Shown in pieces: positions 46,190 through 54,406 of a stretch of DNA of 64,000 nucleotides (positions are counted from its first letter, which is position 1; each line of letters opens with the position of its first letter). This stretch comes from Campylobacterales bacterium (lineage in GTDB: Bacteria > Campylobacterota > Campylobacteria > Campylobacterales > Sulfurimonadaceae): contig JACUTT010000003.1 of NCBI GenBank assembly GCA_014859655.1, positions 20,766 through 84,765 on the forward strand, in the 5' to 3' direction. Position numbers and translations under genes: made by a program. The notes under the pieces were generated by a model that worked only from the letters and a program-made list of their open reading frames with translations, was not told the DNA's origin and ran no database searches.

Positions 46190-46378
46190 GGGCACCTCTA
46201 AAATTATCTCCACTTTTTGTTGAGTCGCGAATAAAGCCCCTTTACGCTCAAGTACAGCTTCTTATTGGCTTGTATAACGGCTTCCTGATTACCCTGTTAT
46301 CGCATGTAGCCGTTTCAGGTTATAGGCCAGACAGTGCTCAAAGAAAGAAGAAAAGCCTCTTTCCTATTGATAGGTATA
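46190..46378 (-). pseudogene. Decayed transposase C-terminus with IS terminal repeat
   Basis: Read on the minus strand one frame gives ERGFSSFFEHCLAYNLKRLHAITG, then two in-frame stops, then EAVLERKGALFATQQKVEIILEVP, running into the terminus TTTTAGAGGTGCCC at 46203-46190. The LAYNLKRL block resembles the C-terminal end of IS4/IS5/IS1182-type DDE transposases. The remainder of the gene has been lost. The same terminus bounds the small palindromic elements in this window, which ties them to this IS as the likely source of their transposase. Confidence 0.6.
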
Positions 46379-46417
46379 TTTGTTTTACTGCTTTTTGACT
46401 GTGATTAGAACAGGAGT

Positions 46418-46435
46418 AATCCGACAGACTCCTAG
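46418..46435. repeat. Second copy of AATCCGACAGACNCCTAG repeat
   Basis: AATCCGACAGACTCCTAG matches 29430-29447 except one base. Here it is part of AGGAGT-N10-ACTCCT (46412-46433), a small inverted repeat. Possibly the end of another insertion sequence, unrelated to the GGGCACC family. Confidence 0.45.
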
Positions 46436-46512
46436 TCTAGCCCCATTTTTTAATATTCTGCTTACCTCACCTGCGATAGAATTTTCACTGCTCGTAAAAA
46501 AGCCACTCTGTA

Positions 46513-46551
46513 GGGCACCTCCTGCCAAAAAAGATTTTTCCTAAAAGTGCC
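46513..46551. repeat. Degenerate GGGCACC element copy
   Basis: GGGCACCTCCTGCCAAAAAA...TTTTTCCTAAAAGTGCCT forms an imperfect palindrome with the same outer sequence and A/T-tract layout as the intact elements. It lies upstream of the membrane kinase start and closes the IS-rich stretch that begins at 46190. Confidence 0.4.
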
Positions 46552-46609
46552 TTGTTATGGTCTTTTATCAGATCTCTTGCAGCCGGCAGTATCAGGAAAA
46601 GGTATTTTA

Positions 46610-48010
46610 ATGAAAAAAACAGAACCTCTTCTAAAACATGTACGATTTTTACTCACTATCGGCGATAAACCATCGGACACCGAAGAAGAGAAACGCCAGC
46701 ATGGTTTTCTGATCTATATGGGCTTGCTTATGAGTTGTGGCGGGCTTTTGTGGAGTACGCTCTGTGTTCTCAATGGCCTGTATCTGCCTGCAGTTGTTCC
46801 TTATACTTATATTTTTATTACCATTTTGAACTTTAGGTATCTGTACTGTACAAAAAACTTCATCGTGGCACAAAACATCCAGATACTGCTCTCCTTGCTG
46901 CTTCCTTTTTTCTTTCAGTTTTTATTGGGTGGCTTTGTCGCCAGCGGGGGAAATGTTCTCTGGTCGGTTTTGGCAGTATTTGGAAGCTTTACCCTGCGAA
47001 ACAAAAAGATGACAATCGTATGGCTGAGCCTTTTTGTTCTTCTGATGATAGTTAGCGGATTGGTCGATCCGCTGGCCAAACAGTTTGATACCGGTTTGCC
47101 TGAGGGCTTTATTATCTTCTTCTTTGTTCTTAACTTTATTACGACGGTATTGATTATATTTAGTCTGTACTATTATTTTGTGAGCAGCGAGGAGGATGCC
47201 CGCTTGAAGCTCCAAGAAAGCTTGCAAGAGCTTCATCTAACCCAGGACCAACTTGTAAAATCTGAAAAAATGGCCTCGCTTGGCTCTCTTGTTTCGGGAG
47301 TTGCGCATGAGATAAATACCCCACTGGGCGTTGGATTGTCCGGCATATCGCAAATTGAGCATGAGGTAAAAAAGCTGGAAACAAATTATAAAGAGCAGGC
47401 ACTGACCGAAGAAGCATTGAGGTCTTATATTTCCACCACGAGACAGCTATCGGCAACGATTCGCGACAGGCTTGATAATGCCGTTGCCCTTGTGCGATCG
47501 TTTAAAAACATCTCTTTAGACCAGCATTTTGAAGATGAGCGAGAGTTTAATCTCAAAAAGTACATTGACGATCTTCTGTTGAGTCTGCAAAATGAGCTCA
47601 AGAGCAAACGGATCAAAGTCATCAATACTATGGACGAGCATATGCTTCTTAAAAGCTATCCCGGTATCTTTTCGCAGATCATTTCAAACTTTGTTCTCAA
47701 CTCCATTAAACATGGGTTTGACGGTGAACTCAACACAGAGAGTGAAAATATTATTACGATTTCTGCCGATATCGCCGATGGCAGACTGACCATCCACTAC
47801 AAGGACAACGGTTCCGGGATTACAGATACCATAGAAAAACGAATTTTTGATCCGTTTTTTACGACAAAACGCGGACAGGGCGGAAGCGGTCTGGGCCTTC
47901 ATATCGTTTATAATCTTGTGACACAAAAACTTGGCGGCAGCTTGGATGTTCTTAGAATCTCTCCTCGAGGCCTGGGTTTCAGAATCATTTTACCGCTTAA
48001 AAAGGACTAA
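46610..48010 (+). CDS. Multi-pass membrane sensor histidine kinase
   Basis: 466 aa from ATG 46610 (MKKTEPLLKH), which has AGGAAAAGG upstream; the ORF track opens at an upstream ATG (46547) that lies within repeat-derived sequence. About six hydrophobic segments fill residues ~30-190 and have little extracytoplasmic sequence, so the sensor is probably intramembrane. A coiled linker leads to HisKA with SEKMASLGSLVSGVAHEINTPLG (His ~237) and HATPase with DNGSGI and GGSGLGLHIVYN. The H-box differs from both types used in the 33-kb cluster. It ends 3 bases before the REC-GGDEF-EAL gene, its presumed response regulator. Confidence 0.9.
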   Translation: MKKTEPLLKHVRFLLTIGDKPSDTEEEKRQHGFLIYMGLLMSCGGLLWSTLCVLNGLYLPAVVPYTYIFITILNFRYLYCTKNFIVAQNIQILLSLLLPFFFQFLLGGFVASGGNVLWSVLAVFGSFTLRNKKMTIVWLSLFVLLMIVSGLVDPLAKQFDTGLPEGFIIFFFVLNFITTVLIIFSLYYYFVSSEEDARLKLQESLQELHLTQDQLVKSEKMASLGSLVSGVAHEINTPLGVGLSGISQIEHEVKKLETNYKEQALTEEALRSYISTTRQLSATIRDRLDNAVALVRSFKNISLDQHFEDEREFNLKKYIDDLLLSLQNELKSKRIKVINTMDEHMLLKSYPGIFSQIISNFVLNSIKHGFDGELNTESENIITISADIADGRLTIHYKDNGSGITDTIEKRIFDPFFTTKRGQGGSGLGLHIVYNLVTQKLGGSLDVLRISPRGLGFRIILPLKKD

Positions 48011-48013
48011 AGT

Positions 48014-49735
48014 ATGGCCAACATAACATTTATGCAAGAAAAAAAGACGGACTTTCAGCCTAAGAAAAAGGTCCAAAAGATCTTGGTTGTTGATGACGAT
48101 CAGTCCATCCATGAGATTACCAATATGGGCCTGAAGGCGATGGATTTTTCTGAGTTTGATATCGAAGTATTTAATGCCCGCAGTGCTGCTGAAGCAAAAG
48201 AGATACTCGCGCAGGAGGACAACATCGCCCTTGCCTTGATCGATGTGGTCATGGACACGCCTACAGCAGGTCTGGATCTGGTCAACTATATCAGAAACGA
48301 TTTGGATAACAAGCTTATCAGGCTTATCATACGCACGGGCCAGGCAAATGATTTTCCTCAGATGCATGTCATTCAACATTATGATATCAATGATTTTAAA
48401 GAAAAAACAGAGCTCACGCTTGAGCGCCTCTATACCACCGTCCGTACTTCGGTCAAACAGTTTGAACAGCTCATAGAGCTTCATAATAAGCACGAAGAGA
48501 CCTACCGCCAATTGACGACCAATCCGCTTACGCGTCTGCCAAATCGGATAAAACTCATTGAGGATTTTTCAAAAAAGTCAAATCAGACCCTTATTTTGAT
48601 CGATATTATCGGTTTTAGCATTATCAATGACACCAATGGCTACAGCGTCGGGGATTTTGTTCTAAAGGAGCTTGGAGGCTTCCTGACTTCGATGTACAGC
48701 AGCAGTTTTAATGTCTACCATCTCAATAACGATTTATTTGCGCTTGCAACAACAGCCGATCGTCTTGACGATCTTATCGTGACGGTCGACAAGATCAAAG
48801 ACGATATCTCAAAGCTTCACATCATCACAAATAACTTCAACAAGAGCATAGAAACGACTATAGGTGTTGCGTATCAAACAGAAGAAGACGTAATGCGAAA
48901 AGCTGAACTCGCCCTCAAAGAAGCCCGTAACACAGGAAGAAACCAGATCAAGTTTTACTCAAACGACCTAAAGATTATTCAGCAAATCAACAATACAAAC
49001 CGCTGGGCGCCTATCATCAAGTACGGACTGGAGCATGACGGCCTGATGGCCTATGCCCAGCCCATACACAGAGTTCACGACAGAAGTATCTATAAGTACG
49101 AACTCTTGGTAAGGCTAAAGCATGAGGGAACCGTATATGCCCCCCATCATTTTCTTGCAGCTGCCAAAAACAGCGGACAGCTTTACAATATATTTAAATT
49201 CATGTTTGCACAAGGATGTAAACTGGCGGCTAAAACAGCGCATCGATTTAGCATTAATATCAGCGATTGTGAGCTTAGAAACGAGGGCTTGCTACTGTTT
49301 ATCACCGCATGCATTAAAAAATATGCAGTTGATCCGAAACTGCTTTCACTTGAGATTCTTGAATATAATGCAATCAGCCATTCAGCAGAGATCAAGGAGG
49401 TCTTAATTGCGGTCCATGCCCTGGGCATTGAGCTTATCGTTGATGATTTTGGAGTCCAATGTTCAAATTTTGGACAAACAGAACACCTGCCGATAAGCAC
49501 ACTCAAAATAGATGGTTCGTATATCCAGAACGTGCACGAATCGATCAACAGTCAGATTGTAGTCAAGACTATTCAAACCTTTGCACGCGAAAAGGGATTG
49601 AAACTGATTGCAGAGTTTGTTTGCAACGAAGAGGTCTTTGAAAAGGTCAAAGAACTCGGCATAGAATACGTGCAGGGATATTACCTCTCAGAACCGGCGC
49701 CTTTTGATGCAGACAATTTGCTGCAGACTCTTTAG
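48014..49735 (+). CDS. Response regulator with degenerate GGDEF and EAL domain
   Basis: 573 aa. REC-like domain (~18-140: VDDDQSIHEI, LALIDVVMDTPTAGLD), then a GGDEF-fold region whose active motif is replaced by YHLNNDLFAL, so cyclase activity is not expected. The EAL domain (~325-570) has YELLVRLKH for EAL, SINISD, SLEILEYN, VDDFGVQ, LKIDGSYI, IAEFV and VQGYYL. Most metal and substrate residues seem kept, so it is probably a phosphodiesterase or c-di-GMP sensor. It is paired in an operon with the membrane kinase just upstream and closed by the hairpin terminator at 49869. Confidence 0.9.
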   Translation: MANITFMQEKKTDFQPKKKVQKILVVDDDQSIHEITNMGLKAMDFSEFDIEVFNARSAAEAKEILAQEDNIALALIDVVMDTPTAGLDLVNYIRNDLDNKLIRLIIRTGQANDFPQMHVIQHYDINDFKEKTELTLERLYTTVRTSVKQFEQLIELHNKHEETYRQLTTNPLTRLPNRIKLIEDFSKKSNQTLILIDIIGFSIINDTNGYSVGDFVLKELGGFLTSMYSSSFNVYHLNNDLFALATTADRLDDLIVTVDKIKDDISKLHIITNNFNKSIETTIGVAYQTEEDVMRKAELALKEARNTGRNQIKFYSNDLKIIQQINNTNRWAPIIKYGLEHDGLMAYAQPIHRVHDRSIYKYELLVRLKHEGTVYAPHHFLAAAKNSGQLYNIFKFMFAQGCKLAAKTAHRFSINISDCELRNEGLLLFITACIKKYAVDPKLLSLEILEYNAISHSAEIKEVLIAVHALGIELIVDDFGVQCSNFGQTEHLPISTLKIDGSYIQNVHESINSQIVVKTIQTFAREKGLKLIAEFVCNEEVFEKVKELGIEYVQGYYLSEPAPFDADNLLQTL

Positions 49736-49868
49736 GCCAGCCCTTCAACAGCGATATCTTTTCAGGTAAAACAATAATTAATTCTACTATCTGCTTGTCT
49801 AGTTTCACCACGTTGTTAACAAGAAGCAAATAGAGGATTCTAGACCAAGAAAAGCACTGGGATTTAAG

Positions 49869-49888
49869 ACACCTTCGGAGGTGTTTTT
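49869..49888 (+). terminator. Rho-independent terminator
   Basis: ACACCT-TCGG-AGGTGT stem-loop directly followed by TTTT, downstream of the REC-GGDEF-EAL gene. Clear hairpin plus U-tract. Confidence 0.8.
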
Positions 49889-50021
49889 CGATAAAATTGC
49901 GAATTCTTATTCTGCAGCTTTACCTGGTGCTGCACTTACTGCTTGAATTGGCGATATTTTTTTATGAATTTGTGGGTATGCGGCTTGAAGTGCTTATTTT
50001 AGGGGTTTTGTTGAATTGTAG

Positions 50022-50098
50022 TGGTGTCAAGAGCGAGACTTGAACTCGCGACCCCCGGCTTATGAGACCAGTGCTCTAACCAGCTGAGCTACCTTGAC
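50022..50098 (-). tRNA. tRNA-Met (CAU)
   Basis: 77 nt with encoded CCA. The acceptor GTCAAGG pairs with TCTTGAC, D-arm AGCTCAGCTGGTTAGAGC, anticodon CAT in GGTCTCATAAGCC, T-arm GCGAGTTCAAGTCTCGC. Not an initiator, as the acceptor starts with a normal G-C pair. An Ile(CAU) identity is less likely by sequence pattern. A minus-strand TATAAT at 50125-50120 lies at promoter distance. Confidence 0.92.
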
Positions 50099-50181
50099 GT
50101 ATTGGTTATAGAGGACGGAATTATACATTTTTAATACTTATTCTTTTCTAAAGCCTTGAAAAAGTTTTATGTGATACAAAT

Positions 50182-50213
50182 TGACTAAGTAAACCTTAGT
50201 CAAAGTGACTAAG
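50182..50213 (+). promoter_or_regulatory. Palindromic operator upstream of groES
   Basis: TGACTAAG-TAAAC-CTTAGTCA (50182-50202) is a perfect 8-bp inverted repeat, followed three bases later by a third half-site TGACTAAG (50206-50213), just before the -35 box. It is not the CIRCE sequence (TTAGCACTC-N9-GAGTGCTAA) bound by HrcA and not the HspR HAIR consensus. The regulator is unknown. Confidence 0.65.
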
Positions 50214-50217
50214 AGTA

Positions 50218-50246
50218 TTGACAAAAAAGCGATAATCGAGTAAAAT
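50218..50246 (+). promoter_or_regulatory. Sigma70 promoter of groESL
   Basis: TTGACA (50218-50223), 17-base spacer, TAAAAT (50241-50246), about 28 bases before the groES ATG with AAGGA in between. A near-consensus -35 is unusual for this phylum and fits a strongly expressed heat-shock operon. Confidence 0.8.
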
Positions 50247-50274
50247 TCTTCGAAATCATTCTTAAGGATTCGCT

Positions 50275-50535
50275 ATGAACTTTCAACCATTAGGTAAACG
50301 TGTTTTAGTAGAGCGCGTCGAAGAGGCGCGCACAACGGCTTCAGGGATTTACATCCCCGACAGCGCCAAAGAGAAACCTTCTCAGGGCAAGGTGATCGCC
50401 GTGAGCAAAGAGGTGGAGGATGTTGCCGTAAACGATACGGTCGTATTTGGAAAATACTCGGGCAGCGAACTCGGCATCGACGGTAGCACCTACCTTGTCA
50501 TAGAGCTTGACGACCTGTTCGGAATCATTAAATAA
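50275..50535 (+). CDS. groES: Co-chaperonin GroES
   Basis: 86 aa, the compact length common in this phylum. Forms the heptameric lid of the GroEL folding chamber. Typical blocks are [13 protein letters not shown], the mobile-loop [21 protein letters not shown] and the C-terminal DDLFGIIK. Good ribosome site AAGGA six bases before ATG. First gene of the groESL operon; the stop is directly followed by the structured spacer before groEL. Confidence 0.97.
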   Translation: MNFQPLGKRVLVERVEEARTTASGIYIPDSAKEKPSQGKVIAVSKEVEDVAVNDTVVFGKYSGSELGIDGSTYLVIELDDLFGIIK

Positions 50536-50667
50536 CTGAGTTTACGCATCTTGCCCTAGCAAGGCGTGAAAGCTCAGCTTATCTGCCGTATCCGAAGGAT
50601 GCAGGTAGCTTTAGAGGGTTGTAGGGACATCTGTCCCTGCCACTTTGGGGACTTTGTTCCTAAAGTG
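50536..50667 (+). other. Structured groES-groEL intercistronic region
   Basis: The 173-base spacer holds four successive hairpins: CTGAG...CTCAG with inner ACGC/GCGT and CTTGC/GCAAG (50536-50577); CTGC..ATCC-GAA-GGAT-GCAG (50583-50604); AGGGAC-ATCT-GTCCCT (50623-50638); and CACTTTGGGGAC-TTT-GTTCCTAAAGTG (50641-50667). groES-groEL spacers are usually a few tens of bases. It may be an RNA processing or stability element, or an inserted repeat. Confidence 0.6.
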
Positions 50668-50708
50668 CGTATCATCAGAAAATAATTTAACACTACAAGG
50701 AAACAACG

Positions 50709-52352
50709 ATGGCAAAAGAGATTATATTTTCAGACAAAGCACGCAACGCACTCGCCAACGGCGTTCAAAAACTTACCGATGCAGTAAAGGTGACAATGGG
50801 GCCACGCGGCCGCAATGTACTGATCCAAAAAAGTTTCGGTGCACCTGCCTTAACCAAAGACGGTGTCTCCGTAGCCCGCGAGGTTGAGCTTAAAGACGCG
50901 CTCGAAAACATGGGAGCACAACTGGTAAAAGAGGTTGCTTCTAGAACGGCTGACGAGGCGGGCGACGGTACGACAACCGCGACTGTCCTGGCCAACGCGA
51001 TCTACCAGGAGGGACTGCGCAACATAACCGCAGGCGCCAATCCTATCGAAGTCAAACGCGGTATGGACAAGGCGACTGCGGCAATCTTGGAAAACCTCAA
51101 GGCCGCATCAAAGACGGTCGGCGGCAAGACAGGGATTGCTCAGGTCGCATCTATCTCGGCAAACTCGGATACCGCCATCGGTGACATGATCGCCGAAGCG
51201 ATGGATCAGGTCGGCCAGGACGGCGTTATAACCGTCGAAGAGGCAAAAGGGATCGCTGACGAACTCGTCGTGGTTGAGGGAATGCAGTTTGACCGCGGCT
51301 ACCTAAGCCCCTACTTCATCACCAACACCGAGAAGATGACCGCAGAGATCGAGCAGCCTTTCATTCTTCTATTTGACCAGAAGATCTCCAACCTCAAAGA
51401 CCTTCTTCCGGTGCTTGAGCAGGTACAAAAGACGAACCGTCCTCTGCTTATCATCGCCGAAGATGTAGACGGTGAGGCATTGGCAACACTGGTTGTGAAC
51501 AAGCTTCGCGGTATCCTTAACATCTCTGCTGTCAAAGCGCCAGGCTTTGGAGACCGCCGCAAAGCGATGCTTCAAGACATTGCGATCTTGACAGGCGGAC
51601 AGGTCATCTCCGAAGAGGTAGGCCGTACCCTGGAAAAAACAACCCTGGCTGACCTCGGCCAGGCGGCGCGCGTTATCATCGACAAGGACAACACGGTCAT
51701 CGTCGATGGCGCAGGAACCAAAGAGGATGTCAAAGCCCGCATCGGCGAGATCAAAACGCAGATGGAGAGCACAACGTCTGAGTATGACAAAGAGAAGCTC
51801 CAGGAGCGTCTTGCCAAACTCTCAGGCGGCGTAGCCGTCATCAAAGTCGGTGCCGCTACCGAGACTGAGATGAAAGAGAAAAAAGACCGCGTTGACGATG
51901 CACTCTCAGCAACCAAAGCGGCCGTTGAAGAGGGTATCGTTATCGGCGGAGGCGCGGCACTTATCCGTGCGGCCTCCAAGGTGAAACTGACACTGGAGGG
52001 CGACCAGAAGATCGGTGCCGAGATCATCCTTCGCGCGGTCAAAGCACCGCTGAAACAGATCTCACAAAATGCCGGTTTTGATGCGGGCGTTGTAATCAAC
52101 ACCATTGAAAATGCCGCTTCAGAAAACACCGGCTTCAACGCGGCAACAGGCGAGTATGTCGATATGTTTGAAGCGGGCATCATCGACCCCTTCAAAGTCG
52201 CGCGCGTCGCACTGACCAACGCCACATCGGTAGCCTCAATGCTTCTAACCACCGAAGCCGCTATCTATGACGCAAAACACGAAGACGAAGGCCTTCCGGG
52301 ACCAAGCATGGGCGCAATGCCTGGCATGGGCGGTATGGGCGGCATGATGTAA
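50709..52352 (+). CDS. groEL: Chaperonin GroEL
   Basis: 547 aa, the standard length. ATP-driven double-ring protein-folding machine. Equatorial ATP-site motifs include [25 protein letters not shown] and [13 protein letters not shown]. The apical-domain region has [11 protein letters not shown] and [12 protein letters not shown]. It ends in the GGM repeat tail GMGGMGGMM. It starts after ACAAGGAAACAACG (ribosome site AAGGA) and is followed by a hairpin terminator. Confidence 0.98.
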   Translation: MAKEIIFSDKARNALANGVQKLTDAVKVTMGPRGRNVLIQKSFGAPALTKDGVSVAREVELKDALENMGAQLVKEVASRTADEAGDGTTTATVLANAIYQEGLRNITAGANPIEVKRGMDKATAAILENLKAASKTVGGKTGIAQVASISANSDTAIGDMIAEAMDQVGQDGVITVEEAKGIADELVVVEGMQFDRGYLSPYFITNTEKMTAEIEQPFILLFDQKISNLKDLLPVLEQVQKTNRPLLIIAEDVDGEALATLVVNKLRGILNISAVKAPGFGDRRKAMLQDIAILTGGQVISEEVGRTLEKTTLADLGQAARVIIDKDNTVIVDGAGTKEDVKARIGEIKTQMESTTSEYDKEKLQERLAKLSGGVAVIKVGAATETEMKEKKDRVDDALSATKAAVEEGIVIGGGAALIRAASKVKLTLEGDQKIGAEIILRAVKAPLKQISQNAGFDAGVVINTIENAASENTGFNAATGEYVDMFEAGIIDPFKVARVALTNATSVASMLLTTEAAIYDAKHEDEGLPGPSMGAMPGMGGMGGMM

Positions 52353-52360
52353 CACCCTTA

Positions 52361-52395
52361 TTGAGCTCCTCTATTGGGGAGTTCAATCCTCTTTT
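52361..52395 (+). terminator. Rho-independent terminator of groESL
   Basis: TTGAGCTCC and GGAGTTCAA form a 9-bp stem with one G-U pair around an 8-base loop, followed by TCCTCTTTT, just after groEL. Confidence 0.65.
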
Positions 52396-52464
52396 AACCA
52401 CAAAATTTAAATATTTATGTACAATTAATCACAAATTTTTATTTTATTGTATACAATCTGCATT

Positions 52465-54312
52465 ATGAAAAAAACACTTCTTTTACTACTTTTTTCACTC
52501 TCGCTCTTTGCCAATCAAAAGGCAGTGTTGCAGCTGATGTGGCAACATCAGTTTCAGTTTGCGGGCTACTATATGGCCAAAGAGCTTGGCTACTATAAAG
52601 ATGCCGGGATCGATCTTGAGATCAGGCCCTATGATTTTTCTATAAACCTCGTTTCTGCGATCGAAAACAAAGAAGTCGACTTCGCTATAGGACGCTCTTC
52701 CCTGCTCATCCATGCCTCAGAGGGAAAAGATATTGTTGCTTTGGGAGCGCTCTTTCAGCACTCCCCGCTGATGCTCATCCTCAGAGACGACAGCGGCATT
52801 AACACGATAGAGGAGCTCAAAGGTAAGCGCATCATGCTCAGCCATGAGACCAAAGATTCGGCCTCAATTCTGGCCATGCTCTCCTCAAAGGGGCTGACGC
52901 AAAAAGAGATACAGCTCCCGTCTCATAGCTTTGATCTGGAAAACCTTATCAATGGCAAAGCGGACGCTATGGCAGCCTATGTCTCCAATGAGCCCTTCAT
53001 CATGGCCGACAGAGGCATAGGCTACAAGATCTTTCATCCCAAAGATTACGGCTTTGATTTCTACAGCGATATTCTCTTTACCTCCTCAGCCTTTATCAAG
53101 AAAAATCCGAAACTGACAGAAGAGTTTTATGAGGCCACCCTCAAAGGCTGGAAGTACGCTTTTGAGCATATTGTCGAGACTGCCGAGCTTATTCACCGTC
53201 ACTACAACACCCAAAACAAAACACTGCTGCAGCTGATCAGAGAGGCTGAGAGCTTAAAGCATCTGGTCTACAGTGGCGAGAAACCCTTAGGCTACCTAGA
53301 CAAGAGTCGGCTCAAAGAGATCATAAAAGTCTACCAAGTGCTGGGAGTGGCCACCAAAGATATCGATCTTGACAGCTTCGTCTATGAGCACAACCACCCA
53401 AAAAAACTCCTCTTCTCCTTTGACTATGACGAGATCTTTTATCTTCTGCTTATTGCTGTGCTGCTGCTGATCGGTCTGGGATCGGTTGTTATCTTTATCA
53501 GTCTTGAACGGCAGTGGCTCCACACGCAAAATGACCTTAAGCGACAGATTTCATTGCAAAAAGAGAAGATCGAAAAGCAAAACAGCCTTATCATGGCCCA
53601 GTCAAAAATGGCGGCCGTAGGTGAGATGCTGAGCAATATCGCGCATCAGTGGCGCCAACCGCTCAACATTATAAGCCTCAATACCGTCAAAATGGAGACC
53701 GGTGCACTTTTGGGCAAGCCGCTCAACGATGAGGAGCTTGCCAGCGTCACCAAAGAGATCAACCGTCAGGCTCAATACCTCTCGCAGACGATTGATGACT
53801 TTAGAAGCTACTTCAACGCCGATACCCAAAGCATCGCCCCCTTCAATCTCAAAGAGGCGGTTCAAAAGGTAACCGACCTCACCAAAGATCTTTTTGCCAG
53901 CCACTTCATCGAAACCGTCATCACTGTAGACGACTACATCATAGAGCACAACGAAAGTCTCTTTGTTCAGGCCCTTTTAAATATCTACAACAATGCCGTA
54001 GATGCCATTACACAGACAAACCCGACCCAGCGCTACTTTTTTGTAGACCTCAAGCATGATGAAAAAAAGCTTATTCTGTCGCTAAAAGACAGCGGCGGCG
54101 GTATAAGCAAAGAGGTCATGGACAAGATTTTTGAGCCCTATTTCAGCACCAAGCATGCGACAAAGGGAACAGGACTTGGCCTTTACATCACCTACGAGAT
54201 TGTCACCAAACATCTCAATGGCACGGCAGAGGTACGCAATACAAGTTACAACTACAATGGCCAGAGCCTCAAGGGTGCGGAGTTTATTCTCACCCTTCCG
54301 CCCTGCCAATAA
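52465..54312 (+). CDS. Sensor histidine kinase with NMT1/THI5-like periplasmic binding domain
   Basis: 615 aa from ATG 52465 (MKKTLLLLLFSLSLFANQ, a signal peptide); the track's upstream ATG adds six unlikely residues. The periplasmic domain (~20-310) is of the NMT1/THI5 substrate-binding type (LQLMWQHQFQFAGYYMAKELGYYKDAGIDLEIRP is split here: QFQFAGYYMAKELGYY and GRSSLLIHASEGKDIV). Such proteins normally bind thiamine-pyrimidine precursors, nitrate or sulfonates for ABC transporters. One membrane segment (~328-350), a coiled coil, HisKA with NIAHQWRQPLNI (His ~397) and HATPase with DSGGGIS and GTGLGLYITYE follow. No regulator gene is adjacent, so it is an orphan kinase. The ligand is unknown. 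Confidence 0.9.
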   Translation: MKKTLLLLLFSLSLFANQKAVLQLMWQHQFQFAGYYMAKELGYYKDAGIDLEIRPYDFSINLVSAIENKEVDFAIGRSSLLIHASEGKDIVALGALFQHSPLMLILRDDSGINTIEELKGKRIMLSHETKDSASILAMLSSKGLTQKEIQLPSHSFDLENLINGKADAMAAYVSNEPFIMADRGIGYKIFHPKDYGFDFYSDILFTSSAFIKKNPKLTEEFYEATLKGWKYAFEHIVETAELIHRHYNTQNKTLLQLIREAESLKHLVYSGEKPLGYLDKSRLKEIIKVYQVLGVATKDIDLDSFVYEHNHPKKLLFSFDYDEIFYLLLIAVLLLIGLGSVVIFISLERQWLHTQNDLKRQISLQKEKIEKQNSLIMAQSKMAAVGEMLSNIAHQWRQPLNIISLNTVKMETGALLGKPLNDEELASVTKEINRQAQYLSQTIDDFRSYFNADTQSIAPFNLKEAVQKVTDLTKDLFASHFIETVITVDDYIIEHNESLFVQALLNIYNNAVDAITQTNPTQRYFFVDLKHDEKKLILSLKDSGGGISKEVMDKIFEPYFSTKHATKGTGLGLYITYEIVTKHLNGTAEVRNTSYNYNGQSLKGAEFILTLPPCQ

Positions 54313-54406
54313 AATTGATATTCCTAAGCCCTATTTTTCTCTTCACCCGCTATACTTTCATCATTAAATTTATGTACCGCTTCTCGGTATAGTTTCAAGG
54401 AAGAGC

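Noticed and set aside
46547-46609. Upstream ATG extension of the membrane kinase (MPCYGLLSDLLQ)
   Set aside because: It begins in the degenerate repeat and lacks a ribosome site, while ATG 46610 has AGGAAAAGG.
50182-50202. Reading the groES palindrome as a CIRCE element
   Set aside because: CIRCE is TTAGCACTC-N9-GAGTGCTAA. The repeat here is TGACTAAG-N5-CTTAGTCA, different in sequence and spacing.
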